Positions 24,967 to 35,916 of a DNA stretch of 64,000 nucleotides are shown piece by piece (position 1 is the first letter of the stretch; every line of letters begins with the position of its first letter). The DNA is from Rubrivivax sp. GTDB lineage: Bacteria; Pseudomonadota; Gammaproteobacteria; Burkholderiales; Burkholderiaceae_C. A program made the position numbers and the translations under genes. The notes beneath the pieces were generated by a model. The model did no database searches. It was given only the letters and a program-made list of their open reading frames with translations, and was not told the DNA's origin. Location of the stretch: positions 19,150-83,149 of the forward strand of contig JAIXSE010000023.1 of the NCBI GenBank assembly GCA_027484825.1, read 5' to 3'.

Positions 24967-27957
24967 TTACAGGGTGCGGGCGACTTCCTTGATCTCGAAG
25001 AACTCCAGCTGATCACCTTCGTTGATGTCGTTGTAGTTCTTGAGCTTGATACCGCACTCGAAGCCTTCGCGGACTTCCTTGACGTCGTCCTTGAGGCGCT
25101 TGAGCGACTCGACTTCGCCGGTGTAGACCACCACGTTGTCGCGCAGCAGACGGAAGCGCGAGCTGCGGGTGACATGACCACTGGTGATCATGCAACCAGC
25201 CACCGTGCCGATCTTGGAGGCCACGAACACGGTGCGGATCTCGGCCATACCGATGATCTCTTCTCGCTGCTCCGGCGCCAGCATGCCAGCCATCGCGGCC
25301 TTCACCTCATCCACGGCGTCGTAAATGATGTTGTAGTACCGCAGATCGACATCATTGTGCTCGGCCAGCTTGCGCGCACCGGCATCGGCACGCACGTTGA
25401 AGCCGATCACCACCGCCTTGGACGCGATACCCAGGTTGACGTCAGACTCGCTGATGCCACCGACTGCCGCGTGCACGATCTGCACCTTGACCTCATCGGT
25501 CGAGAGCTTGAGCAGCGAGGCGGCCAGCGCTTCCTGCGAACCCTGCACGTCGGCCTTGATGATCAGCGGCAGCGTCTGCACGTCGCCGGCGGTCATGTCG
25601 GAGAACATGTTCTCCAGCTTGGCAGCCTGCTGGCGAGCCAACTTGACGTCACGGTACTTGCCAGCACGGAAGGTGGCGATTTCACGGGCACGACGTTCGT
25701 CGGACAGCACCATGAATTCATCACCGGCCTGCGGCACTTCGGTCAGACCCTGGATTTCCACCGGGATGGAAGGACCTGCCTCGTTCGCCGGCTTGCCGTC
25801 TTCGTCCAGCATGGCGCGCACGCGGCCATAGGTCGATCCGGCCAGCACGACGTCGCCGCGCTTGAGCGTACCGGTCTGCACCAGCACCGTGGCCACCGGG
25901 CCGCGGCCCTTGTCCAGCTTGGCTTCGATGACCAGACCCTTGGCCAGGGAATCCTTGGCGGCCTTGAGTTCCAGCACTTCGGCCTGCAGCAGCACCTGTT
26001 CCAGCAGATCGTCGATGCCCTGGCCGGTCTTGGCCGACACCGGGACGAACGGCGAGTCACCACCGAATTCTTCCGGCACGACCTCTTCCGCCACCAGCTC
26101 GCTCTTCACGCGCTCGGCATTGGCATCGGGCTTGTCGATCTTGTTCATCGCCACGACGATGGGCACGCCCGCCGCCTTGGCATGGTGGATGGCTTCCTTG
26201 GTCTGCGGCATGACGCCGTCGTCCGCAGCCACCACCAGGATGACGATGTCAGTGGCCTTGGCACCGCGGGCACGCATGGCCGTGAAGGCCTCGTGACCCG
26301 GGGTGTCGAGGAAGGTGATCATGCCGCGCGGCGTATCGACGTGATAGGCGCCGATGTGCTGCGTGATGCCGCCGGCTTCGCCCGCCGCCACGCGAGCGCG
26401 GCGGATGCTGTCCAGCAGCGAGGTCTTGCCGTGGTCCACGTGACCCATGACGGTGACCACCGGTGCGCGGGGCAGCAGTTCGTGCTCCGCTTCGGCGGCC
26501 GCGCCCTCTTCTTCCAGGAACGCGTCCGGATCGTCCAGCTTGGCCGCGAAGGCCTTGTGGCCCATTTCCTCGACCAGGATCATGGCGGTTTCCTGATCCA
26601 GCTGCTGGTTGATGGTGACCATCTGACCCAGCTTCATCAGGTGCTTGATGACCTCGGAAGCCTTCACCGACATCTTGTGAGCCAGATCGGCCACCGAGAT
26701 GGTTTCGGGGACATGGACTTCCTGGACCACCGGTTCGGTCGGCGCCACGAAGTTGGACGGCATGCCGCGGTCGTTGCGGTCGCCACGGCGGCCCGCACCG
26801 GCGCCCTTGGGCGCACGCCAGCCAGCCGGACGCGCCGCGCCCGCACCGGCGGGAGCGTCGGTACGGCCCTTGGCCGCGCCACCGCGCTTCTTGGCGTCAT
26901 CGGCCCAGCTGGACGACAGTTTCTCGGACTTGACCGATTTCTTGTCGCCCGGCTTGGCGCCAGCCCCGGCCGCGGCCGTGGTGCCAGCGGCACCCGGTGC
27001 GCCAGCCGGCTTCTTGTGAATGGTGCCCTTGATGCCGGCCGCATTGGCTGCGGCTTCCGGCTTGGGCTCTTCCTTCTTCGCCACCAGCACCTTCTTGGGT
27101 GCATTCATCATGGCGCGAATGGCGGCCGCTTCGGCCTCGGCAGCCTTGCGGCGGCGCTCCAGTTCGGCCTGACGGGCCTTTTCGTCGGCGCCGTTGTCGG
27201 CGGCCTTGACGACTCGCAGGACCGGCTTGGCCACCACTGGTTCCACAGGGGCAGGCGCAGGCGCGGGAGCAGCCGCAACAGGTTTTTCGACGACCTTGTC
27301 GGCCGTTTTTTCCAAAGACTTCTCCACAGGCTTTTCGTTGGTCTTCGCGGACACCTTGGCCTGAGCGGCCTTGGTCTTCGCTTCCTCGGCGCGACGCGCC
27401 TCTTCTTCAGCAGCGGCCTTGGCCGCAGCTTCGGCGGCAGCGCGCGCCTCGGCCTCACGGGCCAGACGCTCTTCCTCGCGGCGCTTTTCTTCCGCTTCGC
27501 GGGCAGCCCGTTCGGCTTCCTCGCGCTCGCGCATCTTGCGGGCCAGTTCCTCTTCCTGCTGACGCAGGGATTCGGCCTGTGCCTGGGCTTCTTCTTCGCG
27601 ACGCTTGAGTTCAGCCTCTTCCGCCGCAGCGGCCGTGGCTTCGTCCATGTTGTCGTCACGCTTGACGAAGACGCGCTTCTTGCGCACTTCCACCTGGATG
27701 GTGCGGGCCTTGCCGGAGGCATCGGCCTGCTTGATCTCGCTGGTGGACTTGCGGGTCAGGGTGATCTTCTTGCGCTCGGCGCCGCCGGTGGTGCCATGCG
27801 CAGTGCGCAGGTGCTCCAGCAGACGTTCCTTGTCGCTTTCGTTGAGGGTGTCCTCGGTGGACGCCTTCTTGACGCCCGCAGCTTGAAGCTGCTCCAGCAG
27901 TGTGGTCGCAGGCCTGTTCAGCTCTGCGGCCAACTGGGCGACGGTGGTCACGGCCAT
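24967..27957 (-). CDS. infB: Translation initiation factor IF-2
   Basis: 996 residues. The N-terminal IF2 domain ([28 protein letters not shown]) is followed by a long Lys/Glu/Ala-rich linker (~residues 90-400), then the G domain with [39 protein letters not shown] and NKIDKPDAN, and the C-terminal initiator-tRNA-binding domains. It positions fMet-tRNA on the 30S subunit. The ATG at 27957 lies 53 bp after nusA in the standard operon. Nothing unusual apart from the long charged linker, which is common in betaproteobacteria. Confidence 0.98.
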   Translation of the reverse strand: MAVTTVAQLAAELNRPATTLLEQLQAAGVKKASTEDTLNESDKERLLEHLRTAHGTTGGAERKKITLTRKSTSEIKQADASGKARTIQVEVRKKRVFVKRDDNMDEATAAAAEEAELKRREEEAQAQAESLRQQEEELARKMREREEAERAAREAEEKRREEERLAREAEARAAAEAAAKAAAEEEARRAEEAKTKAAQAKVSAKTNEKPVEKSLEKTADKVVEKPVAAAPAPAPAPVEPVVAKPVLRVVKAADNGADEKARQAELERRRKAAEAEAAAIRAMMNAPKKVLVAKKEEPKPEAAANAAGIKGTIHKKPAGAPGAAGTTAAAGAGAKPGDKKSVKSEKLSSSWADDAKKRGGAAKGRTDAPAGAGAARPAGWRAPKGAGAGRRGDRNDRGMPSNFVAPTEPVVQEVHVPETISVADLAHKMSVKASEVIKHLMKLGQMVTINQQLDQETAMILVEEMGHKAFAAKLDDPDAFLEEEGAAAEAEHELLPRAPVVTVMGHVDHGKTSLLDSIRRARVAAGEAGGITQHIGAYHVDTPRGMITFLDTPGHEAFTAMRARGAKATDIVILVVAADDGVMPQTKEAIHHAKAAGVPIVVAMNKIDKPDANAERVKSELVAEEVVPEEFGGDSPFVPVSAKTGQGIDDLLEQVLLQAEVLELKAAKDSLAKGLVIEAKLDKGRGPVATVLVQTGTLKRGDVVLAGSTYGRVRAMLDEDGKPANEAGPSIPVEIQGLTEVPQAGDEFMVLSDERRAREIATFRAGKYRDVKLARQQAAKLENMFSDMTAGDVQTLPLIIKADVQGSQEALAASLLKLSTDEVKVQIVHAAVGGISESDVNLGIASKAVVIGFNVRADAGARKLAEHNDVDLRYYNIIYDAVDEVKAAMAGMLAPEQREEIIGMAEIRTVFVASKIGTVAGCMITSGHVTRSSRFRLLRDNVVVYTGEVESLKRLKDDVKEVREGFECGIKLKNYNDINEGDQLEFFEIKEVARTL

Positions 27958-28010
27958 TGTTGAATCCTTAAATCTTGTGTGGGCGGAGCGGTCTGGTGTG
28001 GCGCAGGGTG

Positions 28011-29489
28011 TTATGCGTTGAACCAGTGCTCGCGCGCCTTCATGATCAAAGCGCGTGCCGCTGCCTCGTCGAGGGAGGAAACTTCAACCAGCTCGTCCAC
28101 GGCCAAATCGGCCAAGTCGTCGCGGGTGTGGATGTCACCGGCTGCCAGCTTGGCCAGCAGCTCGGGGGTGATGCCGTCGAGGTCACGCAGGTCTTGCGAG
28201 ACTTCCTCGACCTTCTCTTCGCGGGCGATTTCCATCGTCAGCAGCGCATCCTTTGCACGGGTGCGCAGTTCGTTGACGGTGTCCTCGTCGAAGGCTTCGA
28301 TCTCCAGCATTTCCTGCATGGGGACGTAGGCGACTTCTTCGAGGCTGGCAAAGCCCTCGGCGATCAGGATGTCGGCGACTTCTTCGTCCACATCCAGTTT
28401 TTCCACGAACAGGCGACGAACCGACTCGGATTCCTCAGCCTGCTTGGCGGCCGATTCCTCAGCCGTCATGATGTTGATCTTCCAGCCGGTCAGCTCGGAG
28501 GCCAGGCGCACGTTCTGACCGCCGCGACCGATGGCGATGGCGAGGTTTTCCTCGTCCACCACCACGTCCATGGCGTGACGCTCTTCATCGACCACGATCG
28601 ACTGCACATTGGCCGGAGCCAGGGCGCCGATGACGAACTGCGCCGGATCTTCCGACCACAGCACGATGTCCACACGCTCGCCAGCCAGCTCATTGGTCAC
28701 GCCGTTGACGCGGGAGCCGCGCACACCGACACAGGTGCCGATCGGGTCCACGCGCTTGTCGTGCGAGACGACGGCGATCTTGGCGCGGCTGCCGGCATCC
28801 CGGGCGCAGCTCTTGATCTCCAGCAGGCCTTGCTCGATTTCGGGCACTTCCTGGGCGAACAGTTCCTTCATGAACTCGGGCGCGGAGCGCGAGAGCATGA
28901 TCTGCGGGCCACGCTGGGTGGGGTCCACGCCCAGGATGACGGCGCGAACGCGGTCACCGGTGCGCAGGTTTTCCTTGGGGATCATTTCGCCGCGCTTGAG
29001 GCGGCCTTCGACCCGGCCGGACTCGGCAATGATGTCGCCCTTGTCCAGGCGCTTGACTGTGCCGACGAAGATCTTCTCGCCGCGCGACATGAAGTCGTTC
29101 AGCAGTTGCTCGCGCTCGGCGTCGCGGATCTTCTGCAGGATGACCTGCTTGGCGGCCTGGGCACCGATACGGCCGATGGGCACGGACTCCACGCCTTCCT
29201 CGATGTGGTCATCCACCTCGATGTCAGCGATCTGTTCCTGGGCTTCAAACAGCAGGATTTCGGCGTCGGCGTTCTGCAGACCCGCCTCGTTGGGCACGAC
29301 GTGCCAGCGGCGGAAGGTCTCGTATTCGCCGGTGTCGCGGTCAATGGCCACACGGATGTCGACCTCGCCGCCATACAACTTCTTGGTGGCCGAAGCCAAT
29401 GCTGCTTCCACAGCACCAAACACCACATCGCGCTCCACGCTCTTTTCGCGCGAGATGGCATCCACCAGCATCAACAGTTCGCGGTTCAT
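28011..29489 (-). CDS. nusA: Transcription elongation/termination factor NusA
   Basis: 492 residues with the N-terminal RNA-polymerase-binding domain, S1 domain ([20 protein letters not shown]), two KH domains ([23 protein letters not shown] and [20 protein letters not shown]) and a C-terminal pair of acidic repeats ([36 protein letters not shown]). It controls pausing, termination and antitermination. Its start overlaps the rimP stop in an ATGA junction. Confidence 0.98.
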   Translation of the reverse strand: MNRELLMLVDAISREKSVERDVVFGAVEAALASATKKLYGGEVDIRVAIDRDTGEYETFRRWHVVPNEAGLQNADAEILLFEAQEQIADIEVDDHIEEGVESVPIGRIGAQAAKQVILQKIRDAEREQLLNDFMSRGEKIFVGTVKRLDKGDIIAESGRVEGRLKRGEMIPKENLRTGDRVRAVILGVDPTQRGPQIMLSRSAPEFMKELFAQEVPEIEQGLLEIKSCARDAGSRAKIAVVSHDKRVDPIGTCVGVRGSRVNGVTNELAGERVDIVLWSEDPAQFVIGALAPANVQSIVVDEERHAMDVVVDEENLAIAIGRGGQNVRLASELTGWKINIMTAEESAAKQAEESESVRRLFVEKLDVDEEVADILIAEGFASLEEVAYVPMQEMLEIEAFDEDTVNELRTRAKDALLTMEIAREEKVEEVSQDLRDLDGITPELLAKLAAGDIHTRDDLADLAVDELVEVSSLDEAAARALIMKAREHWFNA

Positions 29490-30193
29490 TGATCGAGACC
29501 TCCGTCAACCTTGTCATCCGTTTGCCGGGTCTTGGCATTGCTCTTCTTCTTCGTCGCCTTCGCAGCCTTCGAAGCCTGGGGCGCCAAACCCGTCTTTTCC
29601 AACTTTGCCGCCGAAGGGCCCGCGCCCGACGGGGTCTTGCCGCCCGGCGCTGCCGCCGGACGACCCTTGAAACTGATCTGCGGGACCAGCTTGGCCGAGC
29701 GCACCTCGTCCAGGCTGAAGTCCAGGGCCTGCTCCTGCTTGCCGTCGCTGAAGATCACCCGCCACTGCGAGGGGGGCGCCGCGAAATCGGGGGCAGCATC
29801 GTCCGGGGTGGTCAGTACACCGCGGTACTTCTTGCGGCCCTGGAAGGCTTCACGCAGGGTGACTTCCACTTCCAGGCCAGCGAAGCGGGCGTAATCGATG
29901 GGGTGATTCAGCGGGCGGTCCATACCAGGCGTGGAGACTTCCAGCCGCTGGTAATCGCACTCTTCCACTTCCAGCACGTAACGCAGCTGGCGCGTCACGC
30001 GCTCGCAATCTTCAACGTTGACGGCGGTCTCAGGCTCTTGCCAGACCACAGCACCGTCTTCGCCCGGCGTCTGCACAAGGGGTTTGTCGATGTAGACGCG
30101 TAGCAAGCCTCCGGCGCTGCGTTCGCAGCCCACCACCTCGTAACCCAGACCGGTCACGGTTTTTTCTACAACGGCTTGCCAGCTCAAACTCAT
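29486..30193 (-). CDS. rimP: Ribosome maturation factor RimP
   Basis: 235 residues. The RimP fold is clear ([29 protein letters not shown], then [16 protein letters not shown] and [12 protein letters not shown]). A ~60-residue Lys/Ala/Pro-rich tail (from about residue 175: [22 protein letters not shown] and [15 protein letters not shown]) makes it longer than the typical 150-200 residues. RimP helps late 30S assembly. It is the first gene of the operon and overlaps nusA by 4 bp. The start is the ATG at 30193. Confidence 0.96.
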   Translation of the reverse strand: MSLSWQAVVEKTVTGLGYEVVGCERSAGGLLRVYIDKPLVQTPGEDGAVVWQEPETAVNVEDCERVTRQLRYVLEVEECDYQRLEVSTPGMDRPLNHPIDYARFAGLEVEVTLREAFQGRKKYRGVLTTPDDAAPDFAAPPSQWRVIFSDGKQEQALDFSLDEVRSAKLVPQISFKGRPAAAPGGKTPSGAGPSAAKLEKTGLAPQASKAAKATKKKSNAKTRQTDDKVDGGLDQ

Positions 30194-30615
30194 CGACGAC
30201 TAATCTTCCTTGTATAACTCTTGCGAGTCAAAACCGACATCTGCTTTCGACACCAGCGCGGCGCACCCCGGGGCATTCCCCGCGACACACCCCGGGGCAT
30301 ACCACCCAGCGCACAAGCAAAAAAAATGGGCTGGATGAATCCGCCCACTCCTACGCTTTCGCGTCGTCTCGTGCAATGTCGCGCTCACTACGCGTCCACC
30401 TTGTTGAGCGTGAGGTTCATGCACCTAGGCACCATGAACCTCTTCTCTTCGTAACAGTGTTATGCGCGGGCTTGCAGCCCCTGCAGCACATCTGCTATCC
30501 GGTGAAGCCGCAAGTGTACTATGCAAACACCTCACCGGCAAGGCGCAGGAATCACGAGCGTGCTTGCGTGAGAGAATCCTGGCCTTTCCAGAATCCATGA
30601 ATACCAGGAGCAGAC
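30194..30615. promoter_or_regulatory. Divergent rimP/fabI intergenic region with repeats and a palindrome
   Basis: 422 bp without a gene. CACCCCGGGGCAT occurs twice (30264-30276 and 30288-30300, 24-bp period). GAGGTTCATG (30412-30421) and CATGAACCTC (30433-30442) form a perfect 10-bp inverted repeat around an 11-base centre containing the palindrome CCTAGG. The region must hold the promoters for the rimP operon and fabI. No initiator tRNA (metY), present ahead of rimP in some bacteria, was found here. Confidence 0.5.
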
Positions 30616-31398
30616 ATGGGATTTCTCGCTGGCAAGCGACTGCTGATCACGGGCGTGCTGTCCAACCGTTCCATCGCCTACGGCATCGCCAAGGCCTGCC
30701 ATCGCGAAGGGGCTGAACTGGCCTTCAGCTATGTCGGCGAGCGCTTCAAGGACCGCATCACCGAGTTTGCCGCTGAGTTCGGCTCTACGCTGGTGTTCGA
30801 CTGCGATGTCGGCGACGACGCACAGATCGACCGCATGTTCGCCCAACTCGGCGAACACTGGCCGGAATTTGACGGCTTTGTCCACTCCATCGGCTTCGCC
30901 CCGCGTGAAGCCATTGCGGGTGACTTCCTGGACGGTCTGTCGCGCGAAAACTTCCGTATCGCCCACGACATCTCGGCCTACAGCTTCCCCGCCATGGCCA
31001 AGGCCGCCCAGGCCCGCCTGCGCCCCGGCGCCGCGCTGCTGACGCTGTCCTACCTGGGCGCAGAGCGGTTTGTGCCCAACTACAACACCATGGGCCTGGC
31101 CAAGGCGTCGCTGGAAGCCAGCGTCCGTTATCTGGCCTACAACCTGGGTGCGAAGAACATCCGCGTCAACGGCATCTCGGCCGGTCCGATCAAAACCCTG
31201 GCCGCATCCGGCATCAAGGATTTTGGCAAGCTGCTCAATCAGTTCGCCGCCACGACCGCCATTCGCCGCAATGTCACCATTGACGATGTGGGCAATACCG
31301 CCGCCTTCCTGATGTCCGACCTCTCGGCCGGCATCAGCTCGGAAATCATTTATGTGGACGGCGGCTTCAGCCACAGCGCGCTGGCAGGCACCGAATAA
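30616..31398 (+). CDS. fabI: Enoyl-[acyl-carrier-protein] reductase (NADH), FabI
   Basis: 260 residues, the usual length. It has the FabI-type nucleotide-binding start [20 protein letters not shown] and [10 protein letters not shown], with the divergent YX6K active site in [24 protein letters not shown] (Tyr and Lys present) and [11 protein letters not shown]. It performs the last reduction of each fatty-acid elongation round and is the triclosan target. The ATG at 30616 follows AGGAG. A terminator lies ~20 bp after the stop. Confidence 0.97.
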   Translation: MGFLAGKRLLITGVLSNRSIAYGIAKACHREGAELAFSYVGERFKDRITEFAAEFGSTLVFDCDVGDDAQIDRMFAQLGEHWPEFDGFVHSIGFAPREAIAGDFLDGLSRENFRIAHDISAYSFPAMAKAAQARLRPGAALLTLSYLGAERFVPNYNTMGLAKASLEASVRYLAYNLGAKNIRVNGISAGPIKTLAASGIKDFGKLLNQFAATTAIRRNVTIDDVGNTAAFLMSDLSAGISSEIIYVDGGFSHSALAGTE

Positions 31399-31416
31399 GC
31401 GTCCGTGCCCCCAATG

Positions 31417-31447
31417 AAAATGGCCTCCACTCGGGAGGCCATTTTTC
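31417..31447 (+). terminator. Terminator after fabI, probably bidirectional
   Basis: AAAATGGCCTCC and GGAGGCCATTTT form a strong stem followed by T residues on the plus strand, with A residues upstream that serve as a T-run for the opposite strand. It also lies 45 bp past the stop of the convergent decarboxylase gene. Confidence 0.88.
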
Positions 31448-31492
31448 TTGCCGCGTCGGGCGATCAGCCGGTCAGGCCGGCCAATCAGGCGG

Positions 31493-33757
31493 TCAGCGAT
31501 CCACCACGCAGTCCACGTAGTAGCGCACACGCCCTTCTTCATCCTTCTCCGCCACCAGGCCATGCACGTCGGTCGCAAAGCCGGGGAAGCGGGCATTGAA
31601 GTCGCGGGTGAACTTCAAATACTCAACAATCTTCTTGTTGAAGCGCTCACCCGGGATCAGCAGCGGAATGCCCGGTGGGTAGGGCGTGAGCAGCGCCGTG
31701 GTCACGCGGCCTTCCAGATGGTCAATTTCCACCCGCTCGGTCTTGCGATGGGCGATATGCGCATAGGCGTCGCTGGGCTTCATCGCCGGCTCGAGGTCCG
31801 ACAGATAGACCTCAGTCGTCAGACGGGCAATGTCCCCCGACGCATAGGCCTCGTGGATGCTCTGGCACAGGTCGCGCAGGCCCATGCGCTCATAGCGCGG
31901 GAAGGCGGCCACGAACTCCGGCAGGATGCGCCAGATCGGGGCATTGCGGTCGTAATCGTCCTTGAACTGCTGCAGCGCAGTCAGCAGCGTGTTCCAGCGG
32001 CCCTTGGTGATGCCGATGGTGAACATGATGAAGAACGAGTACAGACCCGTCTTTTCCACCACCACGCCATGCTCGGCCAGGAACTTGGTGACGATGCTGG
32101 CGGGAATACCGGTCTTGGCGAACTTGCCGCTCATGTCCAGCCCGGGCGTGATGATGGTGGACTTGATCGGGTCCAGCATGTTGAAGCCCTCTTCGATCGG
32201 GCCGAAACCATGCCACTTCTCGTTGGTCTTCAACATCCAGTCGGCCGGCTTGCCGACGCCTTCGTTGGCCAGCTTCTCCGGACCCCAGACCTTGAACCAC
32301 CAGTCCTTGCCGTAGTCCTTCTCCACCTTGCGCATGGCGCGGCGGAAGTCCAGCGCCTCGGAGATGGACTCTTCCACCAGCGCAGTACCCCCGGGAGGCT
32401 CCATCATCGCCGCAGCCACGTCGCAGCTGGCAATGATCGAGTATTGCGGACTGGTGGACGTGTGCATCAGATAGGCTTCATTGAACAGATGCCGATCCAG
32501 CTTCACATTCTGTGAATCCTGCACCAGCACCTGCGACGCCTGCGAAATGCCGGCCAGCAGCTTGTGCGTGGACTGCGTGGCGTAGACCATGGCGGTCTTG
32601 GGCCGCGGGCGGTGCTTGCCCATCGCATGGTAGGACCCATAGAAGCTGTGGAAGGCCGCATGCGGCAGCCAGGCTTCGTCAAAGTGCAGCGTGTCGATCC
32701 AGCCGTCCAGCTTGCTCTTGATGGTCTCGGTGTTGTAGAGCACGCCGTCGTAGGTGCTCTGCGTCAGCGTCATGATGCGCGGCTTGACCGTCTTGGGGTC
32801 CACGCCGGCCAGCAGCGGATTGCGGGCGATCTTCTTGCGGATGGTCTCCGCCTCGAATTCCTGCTCCGGAATCGGCCCGATGATGCCGTAGTGGTTGCGG
32901 GTGGGCGTCATGAAGACCGGCACCGCGCCGGTCATGATGATGCTGTGCAGGATGCTCTTGTGGCAGTTGCGGTCCACCACCACCACGTCGCCCGGCGCCA
33001 CCGTGTGGTGCCAGACCATCTTGTTGGAGGTCGAGGTGCCGTTGGTGACGAAGAAGCAGTGATCCGCATTGAAGATGCGAGCCGCGTTCTTCTCGCTCTC
33101 GGCCACCGGACCGGTGTGGTCCAGCAACTGGCCCAGCTCTTCCACCGCATTGCACACGTCGGCGCGCAGCATGTTTTCACCGAAGAACTGGTGGAACATC
33201 TGGCCGACCGGGCTCTTCAGGAAGGCCACGCCGCCGGAGTGACCGGGGCAGTGCCAGGAGTAGGAGCCGTCCTGCGCATAGTCCATCAGCGCCTTGAAGA
33301 AGGGGGGCGCCAGACCGTCGAGGTAGCTCTTGGCCTCCCGGATGATGTGGCGGGCCACAAATTCCGGGGTGTCCTCGAACATATGGATGAAGCCATGCAA
33401 CTCACGCAGGACATCATTGGGCAGATGCTGGGAGGTGCGGGTCTCACCGTACACATAGATGGGGATGTCCGCATTCTTGAAGCGGATCTCCTGGATGAAC
33501 TTGCGCAGGTTCAGCACGGCGGGGTCGAGTTCCGGCCCGGCGCTGAATTCCTCGTCGTCGATCGACAGGATGAACGCGCTGGCCCGGCTCTGCTGCTGAG
33601 CGAACTGACTCAGGTCGCCATAGCTGGTGACGCCCAGCACTTCGAAGCCTTCCTTCTGGATGGCATCGGCCAGGGCGCGAATGCCCAGACCCGAGGTGTT
33701 CTCGGAGCGGTAGTCCTCGTCAATGATGACGATGGGGAAGCGGAAACGCGGCGTCAT
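31493..33757 (-). CDS. Arg/Lys/Orn decarboxylase (fold-type I, biodegradative type)
   Basis: 754 residues, the length of the AdiA/LdcC/SpeC class. An N-terminal receiver-like wing domain (PIVIIDEDYRSENTSGLGIRALADAIQKEGF) precedes the PLP domain with WHCPGHSGGVAFLKSP, TNGTSTSNKMV, DEAW and the Schiff-base lysine in ATQSTHKLLAGISQAS, followed by the C-terminal domain. It decarboxylates a basic amino acid, supplying polyamine or consuming acid. Which of arginine, lysine or ornithine it prefers is not settled from sequence; the general pattern looks closest to arginine decarboxylases. It stands alone with no antiporter next to it. Confidence 0.93.
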   Translation of the reverse strand: MTPRFRFPIVIIDEDYRSENTSGLGIRALADAIQKEGFEVLGVTSYGDLSQFAQQQSRASAFILSIDDEEFSAGPELDPAVLNLRKFIQEIRFKNADIPIYVYGETRTSQHLPNDVLRELHGFIHMFEDTPEFVARHIIREAKSYLDGLAPPFFKALMDYAQDGSYSWHCPGHSGGVAFLKSPVGQMFHQFFGENMLRADVCNAVEELGQLLDHTGPVAESEKNAARIFNADHCFFVTNGTSTSNKMVWHHTVAPGDVVVVDRNCHKSILHSIIMTGAVPVFMTPTRNHYGIIGPIPEQEFEAETIRKKIARNPLLAGVDPKTVKPRIMTLTQSTYDGVLYNTETIKSKLDGWIDTLHFDEAWLPHAAFHSFYGSYHAMGKHRPRPKTAMVYATQSTHKLLAGISQASQVLVQDSQNVKLDRHLFNEAYLMHTSTSPQYSIIASCDVAAAMMEPPGGTALVEESISEALDFRRAMRKVEKDYGKDWWFKVWGPEKLANEGVGKPADWMLKTNEKWHGFGPIEEGFNMLDPIKSTIITPGLDMSGKFAKTGIPASIVTKFLAEHGVVVEKTGLYSFFIMFTIGITKGRWNTLLTALQQFKDDYDRNAPIWRILPEFVAAFPRYERMGLRDLCQSIHEAYASGDIARLTTEVYLSDLEPAMKPSDAYAHIAHRKTERVEIDHLEGRVTTALLTPYPPGIPLLIPGERFNKKIVEYLKFTRDFNARFPGFATDVHGLVAEKDEEGRVRYYVDCVVDR

Positions 33758-34055
33758 GGGGCCTCCGGCGAAGCGGGGTCAAACAGGAAAGGCGCGAAGT
33801 GTAGGGCCAACCCTCGGTCACGCAAGTGTCGCAGGCCCATTAACCCAAAATCGTGACGCGAACGTCGCGCAAACAGGACGCTTGGGGTTTTGCGCCCCCC
33901 CTCCACACCCCTCCCCGACACACCCCTTGGAAGGATGCGAAGACGAGCCCTTCGGCACCCCCTGGGGCGTACACTTTCTTTCAGGCGAGGACGGCCTGCC
34001 GCCCCGCTGAGAGCAATTTCAAGACAACAGGGATGGCTGACATCCGGAGGCTGAC

Positions 34056-34487
34056 ATGGACTGGAGCCTGTCCACCTGGTGGTGGGTGGTGTGCGGAGGA
34101 TTGGTAGCGGCCGAACTGGCCAGCGGCACGACGTTTTATCTGCTGATGCTGGCGCTCGGGGCCGCCACGGCAGCGCTGGCGGCGCATGCGGGGCTGGAGT
34201 TCAGCCTGCAGATGATCATGGCGGCGGTGATCGGCGGCGGCGCGGTCACCTGGTGGCACCGGCGCCAACTGCGTCACCCGCGGACACCGGCCCAATCCAA
34301 TCCGAACGTCAACCTGGACATCGGCCAGAGCCTGGATGTGCTTCACTGGCGTGCCGACGGCACGGCAGAGGTGAAGTACCGCGGCGCCGCCTGGCAGGCC
34401 CGGTTCATCGGCAACGGCGCGCCCAATACCGGGCGGCATGTGATCCGTGCGGTGGAAGGCTCCTGCCTGCTGCTGGAACCGGTCTGA
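34056..34487 (+). CDS. NfeD family membrane protein
   Basis: 143 residues. Two or three hydrophobic segments (WWWVVCGGLVAAELASGTTFYLLMLALGAATAALAA and FSLQMIMAAVIGGGAVTWW) are followed by a C-terminal OB-fold domain (LHWRADGTAEVKYRGAAWQARF). Short NfeD proteins act with SPFH/stomatin-type proteins in membrane microdomains, and the next gene encodes just such a protein. The ATG at 34056 follows GGAGG. Confidence 0.9.
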   Translation: MDWSLSTWWWVVCGGLVAAELASGTTFYLLMLALGAATAALAAHAGLEFSLQMIMAAVIGGGAVTWWHRRQLRHPRTPAQSNPNVNLDIGQSLDVLHWRADGTAEVKYRGAAWQARFIGNGAPNTGRHVIRAVEGSCLLLEPV

Positions 34488-34515
34488 CCGCCCCACCCGC
34501 CGCTTGGGCGATCAA

Positions 34516-34551
34516 CGCCCAAACAGACACCCAAACAGACGCCCAAACAGG
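34516..34551. repeat. Three 12-bp CRCCCAAACAGR tandem units
   Basis: CGCCCAAACAGA, CACCCAAACAGA and CGCCCAAACAGG lie in direct succession in the 212-bp gap between the NfeD and SPFH genes. They are preceded by an inverted GGCG sequence (TTGGGCGATCAACGCCCAA), giving a small hairpin at 34504-34522. Confidence 0.7.
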
Positions 34552-34699
34552 CGCACAACCCAGGGCGGTGCCACCCTGCAGCGGACGGCCATCTGGCCCC
34601 CGCGCGGCGCTGCACCGCCATTTCACGCCACGCTCGTCGTGACGCTCCCCGGGCCCGCGGGCCTGTTCTCTCTCGACTTCGCTGAGGAGTTTGCTTTCC

Positions 34700-35617
34700 A
34701 TGGAAATCGTTGCACTGGTTCTGCTGGTGGTGGTGGTGGTCTTCGTCATCCAGTCGGTCAAGGTGGTCCCCCAGCAAAACGCCTGGGTGGTGGAGCGCCT
34801 GGGTCGCTACAACGCCACACTCACCCCCGGCCTCAACATCCTGGTGCCCTTTGTGGACCGGCTGGCCTACAAGCATTCGCTCAAGGAAATTCCGCTGGAT
34901 GTCCCCAGCCACATCTGCATCACCAAGGACAACACCCAGCTGACGGTGGACGGCATCCTGTACTTCCAGGTGACCGACGCCATGCGTGCGAGCTACGGAT
35001 CCAGCAACTACATCGTGGCCATCACGCAGTTGGCGCAGACCACGCTGCGCTCGGTCATCGGCCGCATGGAGCTGGACCGCACCTTCGAGGAGCGGGACAT
35101 CATCAACAGCGCCGTGGTCCAGGCCTTGGACGAAGCCGCCCTGAACTGGGGGGTGAAGGTGCTGCGTTATGAAATCAAGGACCTGACGCCGCCCGCGGAA
35201 ATCCTGCGCTCCATGCAGGCCCAGATCACGGCCGAGCGTGAAAAGCGTGCGCTGATCGCCGCGTCTGAAGGCCGCCGCCAGGAGCAGATCAACATCGCCA
35301 CCGGTGAACGCGAAGCCGCGATTGCTCGCTCCGAAGGTGAGAAGCAGGCCGAGATCAACAAGGCGCAGGGTGAAGCCGCGGCCATCACCGCCGTGGCCGA
35401 GGCCAGCGCCGACGCCATCCGCAAGATCGCCGCCGCCATCCAGCAGCCGGGCGGTGAAGATGCGGTGCAGTTGAAGGTCGCCGAGAAGGCGGTGGAGGCC
35501 TTCGCGCAACTGGCCCAGAAGAACAACACCATGATCGTGCCGGGCAATATGAGCGAGGTCTCCGGCCTGATTGGCACGGCGATGGCGCTGTTCAAAAACC
35601 AAAAAACGAATTTGTGA
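34700..35617 (+). CDS. SPFH/Band 7 (stomatin/paraslipin-like) membrane protein
   Basis: 305 residues. An N-terminal membrane anchor (EIVALVLLVVVVVFVIQSV) precedes the SPFH domain, which begins VVPQQNAWVVERLGRYNATLTPGLNILVPFVDR. A long coiled-coil rich in Glu/Ala/Arg follows (AQITAEREKRALIAASEGRRQEQINIATGEREAAI). It resembles QmcA and paraslipins, which form large membrane-bound cages with NfeD partners and influence protein quality control. The ATG at 34700 follows GAGGAG; the TTG at 34691 is less likely. Confidence 0.94.
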   Translation: MEIVALVLLVVVVVFVIQSVKVVPQQNAWVVERLGRYNATLTPGLNILVPFVDRLAYKHSLKEIPLDVPSHICITKDNTQLTVDGILYFQVTDAMRASYGSSNYIVAITQLAQTTLRSVIGRMELDRTFEERDIINSAVVQALDEAALNWGVKVLRYEIKDLTPPAEILRSMQAQITAEREKRALIAASEGRRQEQINIATGEREAAIARSEGEKQAEINKAQGEAAAITAVAEASADAIRKIAAAIQQPGGEDAVQLKVAEKAVEAFAQLAQKNNTMIVPGNMSEVSGLIGTAMALFKNQKTNL

Positions 35618-35666
35618 TCACAACTTTGTTTTCGTCCGAAAAAACTGCGCTATGATGGCGGGCTTC

Positions 35667-35757
35667 GGAGAGATGGATGAGTGGTTTAAGTCGCACGCCT
35701 GGAAAGCGTGTGTGGGTTAATAGCCCACCGCGGGTTCGAATCCCGCTCTCTCCGCCA
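35667..35757 (+). tRNA. tRNA-Ser (anticodon GGA)
   Basis: 91 nt with encoded CCA. The acceptor stem GGAGAGA pairs with TCTCTCC (35747-35753). The anticodon stem CACGC/GCGTG encloses loop CTGGAAA with anticodon GGA at 35701-35703. A long variable arm (TGTGGGTTAATAGCCCACC) is typical of class II serine tRNAs, and the T arm is CGGGTTCGAATCCCG. It reads UCC and UCU codons. Confidence 0.97.
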
Positions 35758-35768
35758 CAGACATGAGC

Positions 35769-35802
35769 AACCCCGGTAGACGAAAGTCTTCCGGGGTTTT
35801 TC
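35769..35802 (+). terminator. Terminator after tRNA-Ser
   Basis: AACCCCGG...CCGGGGTT with an inner AGAC/GTCT stem and GAAA tetraloop makes a long hairpin followed by a T-run (TTTTTC). It begins 12 bp after the tRNA. Confidence 0.88.
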
Positions 35803-35916
35803 ATTTGCGCGCCACCCTTCATGCGGCATAAGGTCGGGGATGAGCGTCGGCGGTCCTCGGTTGGGCACAAAGCCTGCCCACTGACGCGCACTCAGTCTGA
35901 CTCCAAGGAGACCCGC

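Noticed and set aside
24943..27963. A 1,006-codon plus-strand frame opposite infB
   Set aside because: It is an exact shadow of infB with biased His/Leu/Gly/Asp composition.
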